Shown piece by piece: positions 50,764 through 58,346 of a stretch of DNA of 64,000 nucleotides; the stretch's first letter is position 1; the number at the start of each line of letters is the position of its first letter. Under the pieces are notes generated by a model. That model was not told the origin of the DNA. It did not search any database and saw only the letters and a list, made by a program, of their open reading frames with translations. The stretch comes from an uncultured Holophagaceae bacterium (GTDB taxonomy: Bacteria; Acidobacteriota; Holophagae; Holophagales; Holophagaceae): the NCBI GenBank assembly GCA_903840385.1, contig CAIMFT010000181.1, forward strand, positions 1 through 64,000, given 5' to 3'. A program made the position numbers and the translations under genes.

Positions 50764-51567
50764 CTATCGACCAAGGAAGACGGACTGCTCGCCGCCGAGG
50801 TAGGCCTTGATGACCTCGGGTGCGGCCTGCACTTCCTCGGGCGTTCCCTCGCCGATCTTCTCGCCGAAGTTCAGCACGACGAGGCGGTCGGAGATGTCCA
50901 TCACCACGCCCATGTCGTGCTCCACCAGAATCACGGTGATGCCCCGCTCCTGGTTGATGTCCATGATGAAGCGCACCATGTCCTCGGTCTCCTCGAGGTT
51001 CATGCCGGCCATGGGCTCGTCCAGGAGGATCAGCTTGGGGTTGAGGGCCAGGGCTCGGGCCAGCTCCACCCGCTTTTGAAGGCCGTAGGCCAGGGTGCCC
51101 ACGATGCGCTTCCGGATGTGCTCGATCTCCAGGAAGTCCACGATGTCCTCGACGAACCGCCGGTGCTCGATCTCCTCCTTCTGGCAGGGGCCAAAGTAGA
51201 GACCACCGCGGAAGAGGCCGCTCTTCATGTGGATGTGCCGGCCGATGAGGATGTTGTCCAGGACGGTCATCCCCTTGTAGAGGGCGATGTTCTGGAAGGT
51301 CCGGGCGATGCCCAGGCGGGCCCGGGCCGCAGAGGGGCGGTGGGTGACGTCGTGGCCCTCGAAGGTGATGGTCCCCCGCTGGGGCTGGTACCGGCCGCTG
51401 ATGCAGTTGAGCATGCTGGTCTTGCCGGCGCCGTTCGGGCCGATGATCGAAAAGATCTCCCCCTGGTGCACCGAAAAGCCGAGGCCACCGAGGGCCATGA
51501 CCCCACCAAAGCGCAGGTTGATGTTCTCCACTGCGAGTTGGATGGGCCGATCTGCGGAACCCGTCAT
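50764..51567 (-). CDS. livG: Branched-chain amino-acid type ABC transporter ATPase
   Basis: The 267-residue ATPase has Walker A GPNGAGKTSMLN, the LivG-specific GIARTFQNIALYKGMTVLDN, and Walker B LILLDEPMAGMN followed by TVILVEHDMGVVMDISD. The signature Ser-Gly motif is replaced by TLAYGLQKRVELARALA, as usual in LivG. It is the first gene of the operon. The 141-base gap upstream holds TATAGAAT about 55 bases before the start on the minus strand, a likely -10 box. Confidence 0.94.
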   Translation of the reverse strand: MTGSADRPIQLAVENINLRFGGVMALGGLGFSVHQGEIFSIIGPNGAGKTSMLNCISGRYQPQRGTITFEGHDVTHRPSAARARLGIARTFQNIALYKGMTVLDNILIGRHIHMKSGLFRGGLYFGPCQKEEIEHRRFVEDIVDFLEIEHIRKRIVGTLAYGLQKRVELARALALNPKLILLDEPMAGMNLEETEDMVRFIMDINQERGITVILVEHDMGVVMDISDRLVVLNFGEKIGEGTPEEVQAAPEVIKAYLGGEQSVFLGR

Positions 51568-51708
51568 GCGGAACCCCGAGGGAATTTGCTGTCGTTGTAG
51601 GAAGTGTGGTGTTGATTCTATATCAGAAAATTTGGAGGAAGGAAAACATTCCTTGACCTCCCTGTCTCCAATTCTTTCCAGGCGCAGGAATGGTGGGCTC
51701 GATACCTT

Positions 51709-52680
51709 TCAGCCCACTGTCAGCAGGCCAACCTTCACGGCGCCGAGACCGAGGATGCCCACCAGCACCCACAGCAGCAGACCCTGGAGGAAGGGGCGGA
51801 AGCCCACGCTCCGCAGGGCCTCCCGGCTGAGCCCCGCACCGATGAGGAAGAGAGTGAGCACCAGCACTCGGCGAGCGGCGACGGCCACCAGGTGACCCGG
51901 GGCCTGCAGGGCGGGTAGGTAGGTCACCAGCGCCGCCATGAGCAGGAAGCCGGCGATGAACCAGGGCTTCTTCATGGGCGGGGCGTCGGGGGCCGCGTCG
52001 CCCCGCCGACCCACCCACCAGCCGATGACCAGGGTCAGGGGCACGATCCAGAGGGCCCGGGCCAGCTTCACCGTGGTGGCCACCTCGAGGGCCCGGGGCC
52101 CGAAGGCCAGACCGGCACCGACCACGGAGCTGGTGTCGTGGATGGCCAGGGCCGCCCAGAGGCCGAAGGCGTCCTGGCTCAGGTGACTCAGGTGCCCCAG
52201 GGGTGGAAAGATCACCAGTGCGGCCGCATTCAGCAGGAACACCGTGGCCAGGGCCACGGAGACCTCCTGCTCCCGGGCCCGGAGCACCGGGGCCACGGCG
52301 GCGATGGCACTGCCCCCACAGATGGCCGTGCCCACGGCGATGAGCAGGCCCGCATCCCGCTCCACCTTGAGCAGCCGGGCCAGCCACCAGCCTAGGGCCA
52401 GCACCAGCACCAGGCTGAGGGCCGTGATGCCGAGCCCATGCAGGCCCGCCCGGGCCACCGCCCGCAGGTTCATGTCGGCCCCCAGGCCCACCACGGCCAG
52501 CGGCAGCAGTTGCTGGCTCCAGGCCCGCGTCCGGGAGACCAGGGGGTTCCCCAGGGTGAGGCCCAGCAGGGCACCGCCTGCCAGGGCTGCGGCGGCGGGC
52601 GTGAAGGGGGCGAGGGCGAGCGCAGCCCCGAGGTACAGGGGCAGCAGCGCCAGCGGGGAGACCTGGGTGGGGATACGCAT
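51709..52680 (-). CDS. YeiH/UPF0324 family membrane protein
   Basis: A 323-residue protein with nine to ten helices. QLLPLAVVGLGADMNLRAVARAG, AVGTAICGGSAIAAVAPVL and AIHDTSSVVGAG are the YeiH family motifs. It is thought to be a sulfonate or anion exporter-like carrier; the substrate is not established. GGAGG precedes the ATG. It diverges from the aminotransferase gene and converges on nothing: livG is upstream of its stop in the same direction. Confidence 0.85.
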   Translation of the reverse strand: MRIPTQVSPLALLPLYLGAALALAPFTPAAAALAGGALLGLTLGNPLVSRTRAWSQQLLPLAVVGLGADMNLRAVARAGLHGLGITALSLVLVLALGWWLARLLKVERDAGLLIAVGTAICGGSAIAAVAPVLRAREQEVSVALATVFLLNAAALVIFPPLGHLSHLSQDAFGLWAALAIHDTSSVVGAGLAFGPRALEVATTVKLARALWIVPLTLVIGWWVGRRGDAAPDAPPMKKPWFIAGFLLMAALVTYLPALQAPGHLVAVAARRVLVLTLFLIGAGLSREALRSVGFRPFLQGLLLWVLVGILGLGAVKVGLLTVG

Positions 52681-52743
52681 GCCTCCAGCCTAGCTCCTGG
52701 GGATCGGTCTCCGGATCGTCCCCGGAATGATCCATAATTTGCC

Positions 52744-53961
52744 ATGACCGCTCAGCTCATCCCCTCCCGGCGTGCCTTTCCTTCGGACGATCCGATCTTC
52801 GCCCTGAACGCCGAGGCCCAGGCCTGCAAGTCCGCCGGGGGCTCGGTCCTCAATGCGACGGTGGGCGCCCTGCTGGATGACCAGGGGCAGCTCGTGGTGC
52901 TGGAGACCGTCATGGAACTCTGGCGGGAGCTGGGGGCCCTGGATGTCGCCCCCTATGCGCCCATCGCCGGCGACCCCGCCTTCCTGAAGGTACTGGTGCA
53001 GCGCCACTGGCCGACCCTCGCCAGCCCCGGCGCCGCCTGCGCCACCCCCGGGGGCAGCGGGGCCCTGGGCCTGTCCCTGCGGAACTTCCTGGAGCGCGGC
53101 CAGTCTGTCCTCACCACAGCGCCCTTCTGGGGGCCCTACGCCACCCTGGCTGCGGAGAATGGCATGGGCGTGGCGACGGCCCCCTGGCCCTCCCCAGGCC
53201 GCCCCCTGAACGCCGAGGCCTGGCATGGGGCCATCCAGCGCCTGATGCAGACCCAGGGCCGGGTGCTGGTCTGGCTCAACGATCCCTGCCACAACCCCAC
53301 GGGCCGCAGCCTCAGCGCTGCCGATCGGGCCGTGCTGGCGGGCCTCCTGCGGGAGGCCGCGGCCCTCGGTCCCGTGACCCTCCTGCTGGACTTTGCCTAC
53401 CTGGACTACACCCGGGAGCCCGCCGCCGTGGCCGCCGCACTGGCAGACTACGCCGCCCTCGGCGCCGAGGGCTCTGTGCTGGTGGGGGCCTGCATGTCGC
53501 TCTCCAAGTCCCTGACCCTCTATGGGGCCCGGGGCGGGGCCATCGCCTTCCCCTGGTCCCGCGACCCCGCCCTGCAGGCCGCCCTCACCCAGTCCTGCCG
53601 GGGCACCTGGTCCAACTGCGCCAAGGCTCCCCAGGCCCTCCTGCTCAGGCTGGCGGCGGACGGCAAGGCCCAGGCCCACCTGGCGGCGGAGCACCAGCAC
53701 TGGTCGGAGGTGCTGGCGGACCGGGCCCGGGCCCTGGATGCAGCCCTCGCCGAGGCCCGGCTGGAGCCCGTCCACTGGCAGGGTGGCTTCTTCGTCACCG
53801 TCCCGGCCGTGCAGCCCGACGCCGCCTGCGGGCGCCTCAAGGCTGAAGGGGTGTTCACGGTGCCCCTGCCCGAGGGCCTGCGCCTTGGCCTCTGTGGCAT
53901 GAAGGCCGCCGAGGCCCCGCGCCTGGCCCAGGCCCTGCGGCGGGCGGTCCAGTCGGCCTGA
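52744..53961 (+). CDS. Class I/II aminotransferase (aromatic/aspartate type)
   Basis: A 405-residue PLP-dependent transaminase of the fold-type I aspartate/aromatic group: APYAPIAGDPAFLKVLVQRHW near the N-terminus, NDPCHNPTGRSLS for the Asn/Pro motif, LLDFAYLDYTR, and PLP lysine in MSLSKSLTLYGARGGAI. It transfers amino groups from an aromatic or acidic amino acid to 2-oxoglutarate. The nearest -10 (CATAAT, 52733-52738) lies so close that the transcript may begin at the ATG, and no ribosome binding site is seen. The tRNA-Val gene follows. It could feed aryl pyruvates to IorAB. Confidence 0.85.
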   Translation: MTAQLIPSRRAFPSDDPIFALNAEAQACKSAGGSVLNATVGALLDDQGQLVVLETVMELWRELGALDVAPYAPIAGDPAFLKVLVQRHWPTLASPGAACATPGGSGALGLSLRNFLERGQSVLTTAPFWGPYATLAAENGMGVATAPWPSPGRPLNAEAWHGAIQRLMQTQGRVLVWLNDPCHNPTGRSLSAADRAVLAGLLREAAALGPVTLLLDFAYLDYTREPAAVAAALADYAALGAEGSVLVGACMSLSKSLTLYGARGGAIAFPWSRDPALQAALTQSCRGTWSNCAKAPQALLLRLAADGKAQAHLAAEHQHWSEVLADRARALDAALAEARLEPVHWQGGFFVTVPAVQPDAACGRLKAEGVFTVPLPEGLRLGLCGMKAAEAPRLAQALRRAVQSA

Positions 53962-53968
53962 TTGGGGA

Positions 53969-53997
53969 TTGGAAACAGCCTTTCCCTGAGGTATTCT
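53969..53997 (+). promoter_or_regulatory. tRNA-Val promoter
   Basis: TTGGAA (53969-53974) and TATTCT (53992-53997) are 17 bases apart, with the tRNA starting 11 bases after the -10 box. Spacing and distance are ideal for a housekeeping sigma-70 promoter. Confidence 0.65.
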
Positions 53998-54007
53998 GAT
54001 CGGCCGC

Positions 54008-54082
54008 GGGCGTATAACTCAGCGGTAGAGTGCTACCTTCACACGGTAGAAGTCCCAGGTTCGAATCCTGGTATGCCCACCA
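54008..54082 (+). tRNA. tRNA-Val (anticodon CAC)
   Basis: A 75-nt cloverleaf folds: acceptor GGGCGTA with TATGCCC (one G-T pair), anticodon stem CTACC/GGTAG with loop TTCACAC (anticodon CAC), T arm with GGTTCGAATCC, and an encoded CCA end at 54080-54082. It decodes GUG, a common valine codon in this GC-rich genome. Confidence 0.93.
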
Positions 54083-54117
54083 AAAACCCCTCGCTGGGAT
54101 CCTGGCGAGGGGTTTTT
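54082..54117 (+). terminator. Intrinsic terminator after tRNA-Val
   Basis: AAAAA, then CCCCTCGC, a ten-base loop, GCGAGGGG and TTTTT. The stem begins within five bases of the tRNA CCA end. The symmetrical A- and T-runs make it bidirectional. Confidence 0.9.
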
Positions 54118-54159
54118 GAACGGAAGTGATGCGCCCGACCTTCCTCTCACGGAGTTCCC

Positions 54160-54726
54160 ATGCCACTGATCCTCGCCACCCAGGTCCGCGCCGGGATGAT
54201 CGTCAACTTCGAGAACGAGCTCTGCCGCGTCATCAGCACCGAGCACCAGACCCCCGGCAACCTGCCGGCCCGGGTCCAGGTGAAGATGAAGCGCCTCAAG
54301 GACGGCATCAACCGGGAGAACCGCTTCGGCAGCTCCGACAAGGTGGAGAAGGCCAGCCTCGAGCAGCACATGCTGGAGTACCTCTACGAGGACGGCGACA
54401 GCCTGATCTTCATGAACAACGAGACCTACGAGCAGATCGAGGTCAGCAAGGACATCCTGGGCGACGACCTGGTCTTCCTCGAGCCCAACATGGAAGTGGA
54501 GATCGAGTTCTACGAGGGCCAGCCCATGGGGGCCACCCTGCCCCCCAGCGTGGTCCTGGAGATCGTCGAGACCGATCCCGTCATGAAAAACGCCAACGCC
54601 ACCGGCTCCTACAAGCCGGCCAAGCTCAGCAACGGCATCACCGTCGGCGTGCCTCCCTACATGGAGGCGCCTTCCAAGATCCGGGTGAACACCGTGGACC
54701 GCACCTTCATGGAGCGGGTGAAGTAG
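54160..54726 (+). CDS. efp: Elongation factor P with Asn at the tip position
   Basis: EF-P rescues ribosomes stalled at polyproline stretches. The 188-residue protein has the same length as E. coli EF-P and the three-domain pattern: ATQVRAGMIVNFENELCRV, the tip loop TPGNLPARVQVKMKRL, and C-terminal domains with YEDGDSLIFMNNETYEQIEV and TGSYKPAKLSNGITVGVPPY. Position 34, the tip residue that is Lys or Arg in modified EF-Ps, is Asn here (TPGN). Neither EpmA/B nor EarP modification would be possible on Asn in the known way. The gene lies between the tRNA terminator and a Crp/Fnr gene. Confidence 0.92.
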   Translation: MPLILATQVRAGMIVNFENELCRVISTEHQTPGNLPARVQVKMKRLKDGINRENRFGSSDKVEKASLEQHMLEYLYEDGDSLIFMNNETYEQIEVSKDILGDDLVFLEPNMEVEIEFYEGQPMGATLPPSVVLEIVETDPVMKNANATGSYKPAKLSNGITVGVPPYMEAPSKIRVNTVDRTFMERVK

Positions 54727-54870
54727 CAGCCGGTCCTTACACCTCGTAAGGCCTACCGACCCACCTATTGGGTGGGCAGGTTTCGCCTGGGTGCTTGGCA
54801 AATATAGGAATACTTTCGAACGAACTTCCAACCTCGGGGTAAAGTAATGGTCCCCCTGTTCCCAGCGGGC

Positions 54871-54884
54871 GTGACCTGGGTCAC
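54871..54884 (+). promoter_or_regulatory. Palindrome upstream of the Crp/Fnr gene
   Basis: GTGACC-TG-GGTCAC is a perfect six-base inverted repeat 50 bases before the Crp/Fnr start. Crp-family sites often contain GTGA/TCAC halves, though usually six bases apart, so this may be an autoregulatory operator. In the same 208-base gap, CCTTAC/GTAAGG and CCCACC/GGTGGG form two small hairpins after efp. Confidence 0.4.
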
Positions 54885-54934
54885 AATGCCTTTGGAAGTG
54901 TTCGTCAACTTTCTCCTGCATCTCGTGGAGTCCC

Positions 54935-55609
54935 ATGCCGCAAGCTGTCCTCAACCTGAGACGGATCGAGTTCCTGGCGGGCCTCCCCATTGATGCCGCT
55001 GAAGAACTGGCCGGCATTGCGGAGCTGCGCCGCTTCCCCAACGGCGCCCGGATCTTCACCCAGGGAGACACCCCGCCGGGGGTCTTCGTGGTGGTCAAGG
55101 GCGGCCTCAAGGTCTTCCGCACCGATGGCCGGGGCCGCGTCCAGGTCCTCCAGTTCCTCAAGGTGGGCGACTGCGTAGGCGAGGTGGCCGTGTTTGATGG
55201 CGCCCCCATCGCCTCCAGCGCCGAGTCCCATGGCGAGACCGAGTGCTGGCTGATCCCCCCCGCACCCCTGCGGCAGATCGTCCACCGGCATCCCGAAGTG
55301 GCTGAGATGCTCATCCACCACTTTTCCGCCAAGGTCCGCCACCTCGTCACCCTGGTGGAGACCCTCAGCCTGCACAGCGTGCCCGAGCGCGTCGCCCAGC
55401 TGCTGCTGGAAGCCCATGAGACCAATCCCATTCGGTCCCTGGTGGAGTTCCAGGAGACCCAGGAGGACCTGGCCCAGTGCATCGGCGCCAGCCGCGAGGC
55501 CTTCAGCCGCGCCCTGCGCCTCCTCACCGACCTGGGCCTCATCCAGAGCACCTTCCCGGTGGTGCGCATCCTGGATTTGGGGAAGCTGCAGCGGTATGCG
55601 AAGGGCTGA
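54935..55609 (+). CDS. Crp/Fnr family transcriptional regulator
   Basis: A 224-residue regulator with an N-terminal cyclic-nucleotide-binding fold (about 12-120; GARIFTQGDTPPGVFVVVKGGLKVF and VGEVAVFDGAPIASSAESHGET) and a C-terminal helix-turn-helix (about 155-215; TQEDLAQCIGASREAFSRALRLL). The FNR cysteines are missing, and the cAMP-pocket Arg-Ser pattern is not clear, so the effector is unknown. The gene is followed by a large heptamer element in the convergent gap before moeA. Confidence 0.9.
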   Translation: MPQAVLNLRRIEFLAGLPIDAAEELAGIAELRRFPNGARIFTQGDTPPGVFVVVKGGLKVFRTDGRGRVQVLQFLKVGDCVGEVAVFDGAPIASSAESHGETECWLIPPAPLRQIVHRHPEVAEMLIHHFSAKVRHLVTLVETLSLHSVPERVAQLLLEAHETNPIRSLVEFQETQEDLAQCIGASREAFSRALRLLTDLGLIQSTFPVVRILDLGKLQRYAKG

Positions 55610-55616
55610 AGGCTTT

Positions 55617-55786
55617 GGCTGTCGGCTATCAGCTGTCGGCTATCAGCCAAAGCCAAAAGGGCTGTCGGCTATCAGCTGTCGGCTATCAGCCAAAGCCAAC
55701 TACGAGGGGCGCCGGCACACTTCGAGTGGGTCGGCGCCCAATCTTTAGCCGACAGCTGATAGCTGATAGCTGATAGCTGACAGCTA
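55617..55786. repeat. Composite heptamer element with GGGGCGCC palindrome core
   Basis: Left arm: RGCTRTC heptamers in two blocks separated by an AGCCAAAGCCAAAAGG segment. Centre: GGGGCGCCGGCACACT (55706-55721) and AGTGGGTCGGCGCCC (55725-55739), an inverted pair of the terminus of the 127-bp core seen elsewhere. Right arm (about 55747-55786): four to five heptamers in reverse orientation (AGCTGAT). The last right-arm unit contains the moeA stop TAG (55784-55786). Confidence 0.9.
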
Positions 55787-56923
55787 TACAACGCCAATCC
55801 ACCGCGTCTTCACCCCCGCCTCCATCCCCCCCGGCTCAATCCACGCCAGCGCATCGGCGTGGGCCAGGGTCACGAGGTCGGCGGAGCCCTTGCCGGGCAG
55901 GGGGAGGAGCTGGCCGTCCACAAGGCGGCAGGGATGCAGCAGGGGGCGGTCGCCCTTGTGCTTCATGGGGGCGGCCAGGCGGGCTTGGCGCCAGGGGTCT
56001 GGGCAGGCGCGGCCCTCCAGGCGGGCCAGGGCCACCGGCAGGAAGAGCAGGGCGTTGACGTAGGCCGACACCGGGTTCCCCGGGAGGCCCAGCACCAGCA
56101 GGTCGCCCAGCAGGGCGGCCAGCATGGGCTTGCCCGGCTTGAGGCGGATGCGGTGGAAGAGGATCCGGGCCCCCAGGTCCGCCAGCACCCGGGGCAGGTG
56201 GTCGTGCTCGCCCATGCTCACGCCGCCAGAGGTGAGGAGGATGCGGAGGTCCCCCGGCTGCAGGAGGGCCGCCGCCAGGGCGGGCGGATCATCCGGCAAG
56301 GCCGGTCGCAGCAGGGGCTCGGCGCCCAGGGCCCGGGCCAGGGCCGCCAGCATGGGGCCGTTGGAGTCGCGGATCTGGTGGGGCGCGGGATGGGGCACCA
56401 GCTCATCGCCGGTGGAGGCCACGCCTACGCGGATGCGCTGCAGGGAGGGTACGGGCCGGCCCTCCTGGGCCAGGAGCGCTTCCCGGGCCACGTTGAGGGG
56501 CGTGCCCGCTGGCAAGAGCAGGTCCCCACCCCGGGCCTGGGCGCCCCGGCGTCGCACATGGTCGCCCACCTCGGGCCGGGCCGTGGGCTGGATGCCGTCA
56601 GCGACCTCCACCAGCTGCTCCACGGGCACGATGGCATCGGCGCCTGGGGGCAGCGCCGCTCCAGTCATGATGCGCACGGCGGTGCCCGGCCCCACGGTGA
56701 AGGTCGCTGGATCGTCGCCGGCAAACAGGGTGCCGAGCAGGCGGCGGGGGGCCACGCCGTCGGCGGCGCGAAGGGCCACACCATCCATGGCGGCGCGATC
56801 CGTGGCGGGATCGTCGCGCTCCGCCCGGACCTCCGCCAGCACCGGGGCGGGCAGAGCCTCCCAGAGGATGCGCAGAGCCTCGTCCAGGGGTAGCAGGTCG
56901 GGGTGGTCGCAGCTCATGGCCAT
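55784..56923 (-). CDS. moeA: Molybdopterin molybdenumtransferase
   Basis: MoeA inserts molybdate into adenylated molybdopterin to give the molybdenum cofactor. The 379-residue protein shows TDRAAMDGVALRA, IMTGAALPPGADAIVPVEQ, STGDELV, ILLTSGGVSMGEHDHL and LGLPGNPVSAYVNALLF. Either ATG 56923 or the one at 56917 may be used. The 3' end runs into a repeat element that supplies the stop codon. It lies 55 bases after the Rrf2 regulator gene, same strand. Confidence 0.94.
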   Translation of the reverse strand: MAMSCDHPDLLPLDEALRILWEALPAPVLAEVRAERDDPATDRAAMDGVALRAADGVAPRRLLGTLFAGDDPATFTVGPGTAVRIMTGAALPPGADAIVPVEQLVEVADGIQPTARPEVGDHVRRRGAQARGGDLLLPAGTPLNVAREALLAQEGRPVPSLQRIRVGVASTGDELVPHPAPHQIRDSNGPMLAALARALGAEPLLRPALPDDPPALAAALLQPGDLRILLTSGGVSMGEHDHLPRVLADLGARILFHRIRLKPGKPMLAALLGDLLVLGLPGNPVSAYVNALLFLPVALARLEGRACPDPWRQARLAAPMKHKGDRPLLHPCRLVDGQLLPLPGKGSADLVTLAHADALAWIEPGGMEAGVKTRWIGVV

Positions 56924-56978
56924 GCCACGATCCTACCTTGGGGCTGGCCTACCCGCTCCTTCGGGCCCCCGGAAACCC

Positions 56979-57425
56979 TCAGGCCGGGCGCTCCTGGGTG
57001 CGCTCCTGGGCCTCGCGCTGGTGCCGCAGGTCCATGAGCTGCAGGTCCCGGATGGTGGCCTCGGTCATGGAGGTCGTCACCTGATCCTTCACGGCGCCCC
57101 AGGCATCGTGCAGGGGGCAGGGGTGGTCCCCGCCGCAGGTGGGAAAGCCCATGATGCAGCCCTCCATGGAGTCAGCCCCCTCCATGGCCGTAACCACCTC
57201 GCCCACGGTGATGTGGTGGGAGGCTCGGGTGAGGCGGAAGCCGCCCCGGGGGCCACGCACGGACTCGAGAATGCCGGACTGCACCAGGCCCTGCAGGATC
57301 TTCGCCAGGTAGGGGCCGGGCAGGGTCAGGTCGGTAGCCAGGTCCTTGGCGAGACAGTAGCTGCCGTCCTCGGGGAGGGCGGCGAGGGCGCGGAGGGCGT
57401 AGCCAGTTGCGGTGCTGAATAGCAT
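56979..57425 (-). CDS. Rrf2 family iron-sulfur regulator
   Basis: A 148-residue Rrf2-type winged-helix regulator: MLFSTATGYALRALAAL, recognition region PGPYLAKILQGLVQSGILESVRGPRGGFRL (two parts) and three cysteines Cys90, Cys97 and Cys103 spaced almost as in IscR and NsrR, so it probably carries an Fe-S cluster sensing redox, iron or NO. Upstream of moeA and downstream of a YwiC-like gene, it may control molybdoenzyme or nitrogen-oxide respiration genes, but no target site was identified. Confidence 0.9.
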   Translation of the reverse strand: MLFSTATGYALRALAALPEDGSYCLAKDLATDLTLPGPYLAKILQGLVQSGILESVRGPRGGFRLTRASHHITVGEVVTAMEGADSMEGCIMGFPTCGGDHPCPLHDAWGAVKDQVTTSMTEATIRDLQLMDLRHQREAQERTQERPA

Positions 57426-57505
57426 TTTTGGGTCCTTTACTCTTTAACTCAGCATCCGGGGGCGGGATTTCGGAGTCCAGGCAAAAAATCTAGACAAATG
57501 CAATC

Positions 57506-58276
57506 TCAGGGGGCCAGCGCCCGCCAAAGGAGCAACAAGCTGCCCACGCTGAGGCCCCCCTCGCGCCAGCCCAGGGTGCGGGCGGGGAGGGGCCGCCAGG
57601 GCTGCACTGCCCGCAGGTAGAGGAGGCCTGTCCAGGCCGTCCACAGGAGGCCGGCCGGTCCCCGGGGCAGCAGGAGGAGGGCCGAAGTGCCCGCCAGCAG
57701 GAGGTGGAGGACATGAACCGGGAGGGCCCGGCGGCGGAGCTCCGCTGCGGAAAGGCCATGGGCATGGCCCAGGAAGCGCCGCACGTGGGCCAGGTTGGCA
57801 CCTCCCACGAGGGTCGCCAGGGCCCAGACCCGGAGGGCCTCGGGCTGGGAAGCTCCCCCTGCGACGACCATGGCCGCCGCCAGTCCGGCAAAGGCGCCCT
57901 GGGCTGCCAGCTCCACATCCAGGGAGCGCACCGCTCGCCGGGTGTCGGCCCACAGCGCCAGACCCACCAGGGGGGCGATGGCGGCGAGGGGCACCAGAAA
58001 CCGCGGCCCGGCCAGGCCCAGGGCTGCGGAGCCTCCTGCCGTGGCCAGGGCCAGGAAGAGGAGGAGGGCCCGCACCTGGGCTGCATCCCGCTGCCCCAGG
58101 AAGACCCGCCGCAGGGGGGGGCGGGCCAGGAACAGGGCCAGCGCCGCCAGGGCCAGGCAGAGCGCGGCCGCCGCGGGGCGCAGCAGCAGGCCCAGGAGCA
58201 TGGGCAGGCCCAGCATGAACCAGCTCCCATGCTCAGCCGGGAGGAGGGTGCGCCAGGGAGGGAGGATGCGGGTCAT
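57506..58276 (-). CDS. YwiC-like membrane protein
   Basis: A 256-residue protein with about nine hydrophobic helices. The N-terminal LLPAEHGSWFMLGLPMLLGLLL matches the EHG-x-W motif of YwiC-like proteins, found next to nitrate-respiration genes in Bacillus; a later conserved-looking segment is GGANLAHVRRFLGH. The function is unknown. It stands between the acyl-CoA synthetase gene and the Rrf2 regulator, each about 70-80 bases away, probably with its own promoter in the 70-base upstream gap. Confidence 0.7.
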   Translation of the reverse strand: MTRILPPWRTLLPAEHGSWFMLGLPMLLGLLLRPAAAALCLALAALALFLARPPLRRVFLGQRDAAQVRALLLFLALATAGGSAALGLAGPRFLVPLAAIAPLVGLALWADTRRAVRSLDVELAAQGAFAGLAAAMVVAGGASQPEALRVWALATLVGGANLAHVRRFLGHAHGLSAAELRRRALPVHVLHLLLAGTSALLLLPRGPAGLLWTAWTGLLYLRAVQPWRPLPARTLGWREGGLSVGSLLLLWRALAP

Positions 58277-58346
58277 TTCGGTAGTTTTAGTCCGAAATCA
58301 GTTTGCACCAGGGAGGCCCTCAAGACCAGAGGGGATAGCCCGAGCC

